A stretch of DNA of 64,000 bases. Origin: Trifolium pratense (Eukaryota; Streptophyta; Magnoliopsida; Fabales; Fabaceae). The stretch spans positions 32,786,409-32,850,408 of the forward strand of contig NC_060065.1 of the NCBI RefSeq assembly GCF_020283565.1, written 5' to 3'. Positions 58,620-64,000 of the stretch are shown piece by piece (positions within the stretch are counted from its first letter, which is position 1; each line of letters begins with the position of its first letter). Below the pieces are notes generated by a model. It did no database searches, was not told the DNA's origin, and was given only the letters and a program-made list of their open reading frames with translations. The translations under genes and the position numbers were made by a program.

Positions 58620-59815
58620 TAGGGTCGGCTCAAGACAAAGGCTTAGAGTTAGGTGAGGACTCGTAGTGAAGAAATCATGAGAGTGGATTCGTATCTGCAA
58701 TTTTTGTTAGATATCAAAATAGAGGTGAGGCTATAAAATTAGTAGTATACGTAGGGGTGAATAGGGTGAACTGAGCGGCCTAAAGCAAAGACTTGTCCGA
58801 CTTTGTGCCTGGGTTGACTTGACTTACTGTTATAGGTATATGAATACATTTTTCTTGTTTGTTCTTCCTTTGTTTATCTTTAGTGACAATGTTTCGCGAT
58901 TGGACTTGGGATTTAGCTATGTTCCAATGTGGATCCTCCTCCATTTTTGCAGTCTTAAGAGTTTAATATAGTACCAACTTTCAAAAGAGTTTGTGCTTCT
59001 TTACATTTACTACTTCAATTCATTTTCACTTCTTGCTTTTAAAATCCCTTTTAACTTTGACTTTGGAAACCATAATTTCCGCCTTGATGACGCTGTGTCA
59101 TGACCTTGAAGCCACACTTTGCAATGTTGGGCCACCACGGCCGCATGGAGGACGAGTTCATGCTGCGTTTCGAAACATAACAATAATATGATTCGACACA
59201 TTAAGCAAGCTCAAATATTGAATAAAATTGAATACTGTTACACTGTATATTGTTAAGATATTCATGTAGAAAACCTTTCCAAGATTTAATATTCTTTAAA
59301 AGAAAACAATAGCATGTTGGGTCCCATATGCAAATCTCATGAATTGGTTAACATATCATGAGTTGTGCATGTCATACCATTCTTTGAAGTTTGATAAAAA
59401 ATCTAGACAACTTTTCTACATGTCCAGTACCTTCAGTTCTGTTTTGTGTAAAATAGTAGTCTTTTTGGGACAATAATAAATCAAATATTTCCTCCCATCT
59501 AAAACAACTTATGTACTCTCTCCGGTCTTATTTATAAGTAAAAGTCAATCAAATATTTTGGCCTCAAATATAAGCAAAAATTATCAAAATCAACTCCATT
59601 TAATGTTATTTTTCCAAAAGTACCCTTATTAATTGTTCTACTTTTTACATGATTGTAGAGTCTTGATACATATTTAATATATTGTAAGGTCATTTTAGAA
59701 GTTTCAATAGAAACATCACAAAAAATTAAGATAAAAAAGATACTCCTTAATAAGTGTGCAAAAATGAATTTTTGCTTACAAAAAAGGCCAGAGGAAGTAC
59801 TTGAAAACAGCAAAC
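58620..59815. other. Downstream region of the GRAS gene and intergenic sequence
   Basis: The 3' UTR probably extends into 58620-58980. 59500-59800 has a MITE-like phrase (CTCTCTCCGGTCTTATTTATAAG at about 59516 and the matching GCTTACAAAAAAGGCCAGAGG at 59775), hinting at a terminal inverted repeat, but the ends were not resolved. No gene is supported. Confidence 0.4.
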
Positions 59816-60920
59816 GTTTGATTGGAAAACTAAGTACATTTAATAAGTATAGAAGTTTATAAATTCATTGAAACATGTGTGAGGTAATTTATTCAAGTTT
59901 GTGTGTTTATCAAAGATTTTTTGGAAACAACAAAGTTTAAATGTGAATTAATTGTTGCATTGAGAATCAAAGATTTCATTGGAAATTGATGTTTAAATTA
60001 ATATGTCATTCAAGTTTGCACATTTACAAAAGTTAATTGGAAATATCATATGTTTGATTGGGAAACTAAAATGACAGTTAAATGTAGAAATTTAGATATT
60101 AAAGATGTATTGGAATACATTGAGAAATGTGACATTAAATAGTGTATATTAAGAGTTTCAAATTATCTTTTTTCCACTGCAAATAAGGAAGTGTTAAAAC
60201 TGACCCCACATGAGTTAAGTAAGAGTTTCGGTGGGATATTAGAAGATTAGGGTTTGATTAAGTTTTTCAACCACTTTGGGGGATTCAAGGACTAAAAACA
60301 ATTGTTTTTTCAATTTACAGGGACCGGATCCAAAAAAATTTTTACCGCAGCTAAAACCAATGAATATTATAATTGCAGGAACTAATATTATATTTAAACC
60401 TTTATTAAATGTTGTGTGAAAATAGCAAAAGTTTGCTTGGGAAACTAAAAGGACATTTAATTAATATAGAAGCTTAGAGATTCATTGAAACGTGATGTGT
60501 GAGGTAAGTTATTCAAGTTTGCGTGTTTATCAAAGATTCCTTAGAAACATCAGTGTTTGAACGTGAATCAATGGTTGTATTGGGAATCAAAGGTTTCGTT
60601 GGAAAATGATGTTCAAATTAATGTGTCATTCAAGTTTGCACATTTACAAAAGTTGATTGGAAATATCAAATGTTTGATTGGAAAACTAAAATGACTGTTA
60701 ATTGTAAAAGTTTAGAAATTAAAGATATATTAGAATTAGAAAATGACATGTTGAGAAATGTGACATTAAAGAGTGTACGTCAGGAGTTTGAAATTGCTTT
60801 TTTTTTTCCAATGCAAATAAGGAAGTTAAGGAAGTGTTAAAAACGGCCCCACCCGAGTTACCTATAAGTTTTGGTGGGATACCGGAAGATTAGAGTTTTC
60901 AACCACTTTAGGAGATTTAG
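59816..60920. repeat. Two-copy duplication, unit about 600 bp
   Basis: ATTCATTGAAAC, TTATTCAAGTTTG(C/T)GTGTTTATCAAAGAT, AATCAAAG(A/G)TTTC(A/G)TTGGAAA, GTCATTCAAGTTTGCACATTTACAAAAG and TTTGATTGG recur in order at 59860-60240 and 60480-60890. The copies are about 90 percent alike by eye and have no coding frame. Confidence 0.75.
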
Positions 60921-60953
60921 AAATAAGGAATAAGGGGAAAGTGACATCACCCA

Positions 60954-61219
60954 AAAGTTATCCACTTGTGTGAGTCTGTTTTTTTTTTTTTATATTTTTT
61001 TAAATTTGTTCCGACCCTAGGTTTGACTAATTTAAGGGGATCAATCCCACCACCCACTTGTGGGGATCTCATTTAAAGCCAGATTATTTTTTTTTGCTCG
61101 GTATGGACTAACCCACCGAAATTCGCACCAGAAAGGATCGAACATAAGACCTTGAGAGAAACATACTCAAATGACTTAAATCAACACCACTAGACCAGCG
61201 AAAGTTATCCACTTGTGTG
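60954..61219 (-). mobile_element. SINE with 19-bp target duplication
   Basis: Between identical 19-bp direct repeats AAAGTTATCCACTTGTGTG (60954-60972 and 61201-61219) lies a 228-bp element on the minus strand. Its 5' end reads CGCTGGTCTAGTGGTGTTGA (A-box-like, from 61200), followed by a B-box-like TGTTCGATCC (61135-61145) and a body ending in an A-rich tail (T-rich on the plus strand, 60980-61000). A tRNA-type split promoter, A-tail and long duplication identify a SINE. The perfect duplication suggests recent insertion. Confidence 0.88.
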
Positions 61220-61762
61220 TCTCTGTTAATCACATAGACATTTTAAACATAAATTTGAGTAAAATGAGTAACTTATTATAATATTAACATAAAAGACCAA
61301 CTTAAAACATTTTAAACGTAACTTGAAATCTAAAATAATCGTAAAGGACTAAATGTGTAATTAAATTATTTGTTTTGTCATGTTGTGTAATGATTAGAAT
61401 TTCGCATTTTAAGATGAATAAGTGGGAAATTCAAAGTTCGAACCCATGTATATTGCAAGATAAAGAAGACCATAAGGCTCTTTTAGAGCACTTATAAATG
61501 TGTTTTCATTTATCTTCATTCAAGAACACTAGCAAGACTCGATCTTGAATAAATGTTCCACTCATAAATTGAACTCAGATTTTTTCGAGCAAATCGGTCA
61601 TTGGTGGAAATAATTTGACTTTTACTACTAAGTTTTTTTTTATACATGTGAGGGCAAAAGCCCTACTACTAAGTTTTTTTTTTTGACATAATATTAATCA
61701 CGTTTATTACAAAACCATGTAACGAATATAGTAAAAAATATCCACACAAAAAAATAATACAG

Positions 61763-62102
61763 TAAGTGCATCTCCAATAAGAGTATCAAAGAGAGTTTTA
61801 TAGACTAATGATCCGCACCTTATTTTTTTATCATTGGAGTTTCATGACGTGACATAAATGATATCAAAATTTATGATATTGTACCTTATTTAAGGTACCA
61901 CATCATCACTTTAATATCATCAATTTAAGTTAAAAAAATAAATATGAAAGGACCTCTTGTTAATAATGTATGATATCCAAATTGATATCACCATATTGAA
62001 ATAAAATAGGTATGAGTTGCATAAGTATTATATGACATTGTTTGAACCACTTATTAATAATGTATTATACCCAAAGTGATATCACTATTGAAGATGCTCT
62101 AA
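61763..62102. mobile_element. PIF/Harbinger-like MITE, 334 bp
   Basis: The element at 61766-62099 has ends GTGCATCTCCAATA and TATTGAAGATGCTC, which are inverse copies with two or three mismatches. It is flanked by TAA on both sides (61763-61765 and 62100-62102). The interior has several TGATATCA/GATATC palindromic repeats. A 3-bp TAA duplication fits the Harbinger class; the short TIR makes the class call moderate. Confidence 0.6.
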
Positions 62103-63055
62103 ATAATTTGAATTTTGCTTCTAGTTTTTTTTTTTTTTGTCTTGATGAAGTGGTAATCCACTAAAGTTAAACTCATATATAATTGTACAAAAAAAAAACT
62201 CATATATAATTGTGAGATCCCGAGTTCGAACCCGGGCCACGACGTCTGGCCTAACAATTTCGGCATTTTTGTCGGTTGAGTTAGTAATTATGGGACGCTT
62301 CTAAATTTGTTTTAACAAAATAATAAATGACATTTATTAGAATACCATGTATTTAATTTTAAAATGCGACCAAAACGTTTGTCAATCACTGAATTGGTAA
62401 AACTGTTCATAGAACGGTTATTTTGGGAGATGCAGAAGTAAGGAAGTTCATCAACCTTGTCATGCAGATCTGAAGGCAATTTTTTTTTTAGTCAAAATAA
62501 TTAATTAAATTACCAAAACTAATATTTTTCCTCATTTACATCCCATGCCTCATTTCATTTTGATGCCCTTTTACATACAAATATTGCAAATTGATTTTAT
62601 TTGGCTCCTTACTTCTCCAATCTGCAGTGAAAGGTACAATTTCTTCTAACAATTTCAATTTATGTTTTTTAATTTTAATTTTTTTTTCCTTCAAAATTCT
62701 AATGCTCCATTTTTATGTATTCTCATCTTGTTATTTCACATATGATATTTGTAATTTACAGATCTAGTTTTAATTTAATCATCTGGACTTTGCTTGATTG
62801 TGATATTAACGCTTTATATTTTGTGCCTAACAAAATTTTCATGTCCATAGATCATAATATTATATAATTCTATCTTGATTCAAAATTATTAATATTATTT
62901 TGTTTGGATGATTAAGATAGGACATAATTCTTCAGTGTAGAGTGTTAGTATTATGAATTTATGATTAGAAGAACATCAATTATGTTGAGGAAAAAACTTA
63001 ATTTTGTTAATGTGTAACAAAAGGTGAAAACAAAAGGTGGGGTGCAAATAGAAAA
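62103..63055. other. Intergenic sequence and probable leader of the next gene
   Basis: 62215-62300 has a tRNA/SINE-like core (GAGTTCGAACCCGGGCCACG), consistent with a B box, within sequence too diverged to bound. 62605-62640 (CTTCTCCAATCTGCAGTGAAAG then GTACAA) could be a leader exon with a donor site for the gene starting at 63081. A poly-T-rich stretch follows. Confidence 0.4.
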
Positions 63056-63080
63056 GAAGTTACAAGGGTGGTGAGTGAAC

Positions 63081-63780
63081 ATGGAAGAGCATCCGGAGAG
63101 AGCCGAATTGCGAAGAATTCAAAGGGAACAAGAAAGGGAGAGAAGGAGGATTCGTGATAGACAAAGGAGACAAGCAATGACACAAGAACAACGAGAAAGA
63201 CACCTTGCGCGTCGTCGCAGGAACTATCAACTTCGAAGACAAAGAGCCGCGAATGCTAATAATGTTAATGCTCCATTCATTCCTCTTCCTCTTAACCCTC
63301 TTGCTTTAGAATCAAGTGCTGGTGAAGCTAGTACTAGTGATGAATTTCAAGGTGTTAATTCTTTGACCTCACTAGACTATAGAGTCCTTTCTCATGGTAT
63401 TGGTTTTCCTCATCATGGCCTTAATCAAGGTCAAGGAACAATGAATTTGGGAACTGAAGTTTCTCATGAAGGTAAAGACTAAAGATCTTGTTATATTGCA
63501 ATTTTTGTTTTTTTGTTTTTGTTTTATAATAGAACTGAGGAACGAACTCAGTACTTCTAGCAATTTTTTTTTTTCATTATACTAAATTTTACAAGTTGAT
63601 TTATTTTTTCTTTTAATGTTGCAATTTAATCAATAGGGTCATCAATGAACATGGAAACCCTAGATTTGAAGCTCGATAATTCACCAAGGATGCGTCTAAG
63701 TCGAATTAAAAATCTTGCAAGAAACAATGTAGCTTCAGCTGAGTTGAAAACAAAGGAAGATAGGGAAGTTGGTGATTTTG
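63081..63780 (+). CDS. Arg-rich protein, first two exons of a gene cut by the window end
   Basis: Exon 1 (63081-63471, from the first ATG) and exon 2 (63637-63780) join through a 165-base GT-AG intron in phase 1; exon 2 ends at a GTGAGT donor, so the gene continues beyond the window. At least 178 codons are visible. Residues 5-60 are extremely basic and helical: RRIQREQERERRRIRDRQRR, then QAMTQEQRERHLARRRRNYQ and LRRQRAAN. The pattern RDRQRRQAMTxEQRERHLARRR resembles the repeated 23-residue STPR-type DNA-binding unit, though only one clear unit plus halves is seen. The following region is Ser/Asn/Leu-rich, and exon 2 ends with another basic patch (PRMRLSRIKNLARNN). A nuclear, nucleic-acid-binding role is likely. 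I do not know a gene name. Confidence 0.75.
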
Positions 63781-64000
63781 GTGAGTAATCTCTTCTGGAC
63801 TCAATTAATTATATAAGTAACTACTTAGAATTTTCTATATTACCATTTCTTTCTTCGTTTAATTTTGTACGAGAACTTGTTTCATTGAATAATATTTTGA
63901 GAATAATAGCACGTATGAAACTAGTTAGATTTTTCTTCTGATATTTTGTCCACCAAAAAGGACTACGTTTTTGCTTATATTTGAATCTGGAGTAATAGTT

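Noticed and set aside
62215..62245. tRNA-like GTTCGAACCCGGG sequence
   Set aside because: It matches a B box, but no acceptor stem, anticodon arm or A box in the right place could be built; it is more likely SINE-derived.

Overview
This is nuclear DNA of a flowering plant, most likely a legume of the Medicago/clover/pea type. The evidence is AT-rich sequence, plant gene families (GRAS, short FAS1 protein, plant-type complex I subunit), GT-AG introns, TATAAATA promoters and a dense load of plant transposons. The species call is inference from overall character; no database was searched.

Layout. 1-2.4 kb: AT-rich minisatellite ending at a Helitron-type 3' terminus (1747). 2.37-8.82 kb: a complete minus-oriented Ty1/copia-type LTR element whose two 583-bp LTRs look identical but whose interior encodes almost nothing. 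8.8-19.5 kb: no intact gene; fold-back repeats, a Mutator-like MITE, a 4-kb array in which a LINE RNase H fragment and a short minisatellite are repeated about three and a half times, a palindrome-rich MITE and more LINE debris. 19.5-22.3 kb: two small genes (secreted FAS1 protein, +; small charged protein of unknown function, -). 22.3-27.9 kb: intergenic with a hAT-like MITE and a tandem pair of fold-back elements. 27.99-42.04 kb: a 14,055-bp Ty3/gypsy element of Tat-like character. 42.0-51.2 kb: a second hAT-like MITE, duplicated debris, a 113-bp tandem repeat and a 5'-truncated Prp31 copy. 51.7-52.1 kb: a two-exon gene for a small membrane protein resembling a plant complex I subunit. 55.2-58.6 kb: a PAT1-type GRAS gene with a (TC)66 tract and a large intron in its probable leader. 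59.8-62.1 kb: duplicated non-coding DNA, a SINE with a 19-bp target duplication and a Harbinger-like MITE. 63.08 kb to the end: the first exons of an Arg-rich nuclear-type protein running off the window.

The standout is the Ty3/gypsy element. It has identical-looking LTRs, a 5-bp target duplication, intact gag-protease and RT-RNase H-integrase frames, and, between pol and the 3' LTR, two genes on the opposite strand. One reads as a five-exon gene for a 1,146-residue protein with a plant mobile domain (PMD), Lys-rich and coiled-coil regions; the other encodes a 116-residue acidic protein. Each has its own TATA box. Because these genes run antisense to the genomic RNA, their introns would not be spliced from the transposition intermediate, which explains how a spliced gene can travel in a retrotransposon.
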